Source of the DNA: F0422 sp003992255
GTDB lineage: Bacteria; Bacillota; Negativicutes; Veillonellales; Veillonellaceae
Direction of reading: 5' to 3'
Length of the DNA stretch: 64,000 bases
Assembly: GCF_003992255.1 (NCBI RefSeq)
Contig: NZ_RQVA01000010.1
Location: 17,808-81,807, forward strand
Shown here one piece after another: positions 63,906 through 64,000 of the stretch. The notes under the pieces are model-generated. The model did no database searches. It was not told the DNA's origin and saw nothing but the letters and a program-made list of their open reading frames with translations. The translations under genes and the position numbers were made by a program. Each line of letters begins with the position of its first letter. Positions within the stretch are counted from its first letter, which is position 1.

Positions 63906-64000
63906 ATGGCAAAAGCAAAGTTCGAACGTAATAAACCACACGTTAACATTGGTACTATCGGTCACGTTGACCATGGTAAAACTACTTTAACAGCAGCAAT
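63906..64000 (+). CDS. tuf: Elongation factor Tu, 5' end (cut by the window)
   Basis: The first 31 codons read MAKAKFERNKPHVNIGTIGH then VDHGKTTLTAA, the universal EF-Tu start with its P-loop GHVDHGKT at residues 19-26. AAGGAGG lies 12 bases before the ATG. EF-Tu brings aminoacyl-tRNA to the ribosome. The setting after tRNA-Thr, Tyr, fMet, Thr and Met recalls the tRNA-tufB order of other bacteria. Confidence 0.96.
   Translation, partial: MAKAKFERNKPHVNIGTIGHVDHGKTTLTAA

Overview
The window looks like chromosome of a diderm Firmicute (Negativicutes), most likely Veillonella. The reasons are a trimeric autotransporter adhesin (an outer-membrane protein type) among low-GC, Firmicute-style genes with strong AGGAGG ribosome sites, a two-subunit iron-sulfur serine dehydratase, tandem CobT-type genes, and the sequence of the EF-Tu start. 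The genus is inferred from recognised families, not from a search.

Layout. 1-5.4 kb: the prmA start (cut by the window edge), a small secreted protein, an amino-acid permease and an EF-G-like GTPase. 5.5-5.9 kb: a compact candidate type I toxin-antitoxin locus with a 25-residue hydrophobic peptide and two converging promoters. 6-11.5 kb: a YhcH-family protein, two tandem DMT permeases, tyrA, an unknown gene and a MATE exporter. 11.5-12.5 kb: a RelB/RelE-type module between hairpin repeats. 12.6-15.1 kb: two CobT paralogues (ArsA/ArsB-like) and a HepT-like protein without its catalytic motif. 15.4-15.9 kb: five tRNAs. 16-18.4 kb: a membrane-anchored unknown protein, then a DUF3791-DUF3990-DUF3791 cassette with a promoter-terminator leader, bounded by two near-identical terminators.

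19-47.5 kb is one gene for a trimeric autotransporter of about 9,500 residues. It has YadA-type heads, a very long repetitive stalk with nine collagen-like blocks, a YadA anchor and an unusual coiled-coil tail after the anchor. Next to it is an AbiF-type HEPN protein with two short candidate RNAs beside its 3' end (47.6-48.7 kb). A Crp/Fnr regulator, two decayed Rpn-type nuclease genes and hcp (hydroxylamine reductase) follow.

52.8-61.2 kb is a closely spaced gene run: sdaAB, sdaAA, cca, a class B penicillin-binding protein with a PASTA-like end, folD (lacking two cyclohydrolase residues), hypA, hypB and a secreted unknown protein. It lies between two copies of the same pair of hairpin repeats. 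The window ends with five tRNAs (Thr-Tyr-fMet-Thr-Met), a second RelE-type module, a membrane protein and the start of tuf.

The least explained material is a family of long hairpins with conserved tips and locus-specific stems (5.4, 11.5, 12.4, 52.3, 52.5, 61.2 and 61.4 kb), the RNAs beside the AbiF gene, the mirrored-promoter peptide locus, and the DUF3990 cassette.
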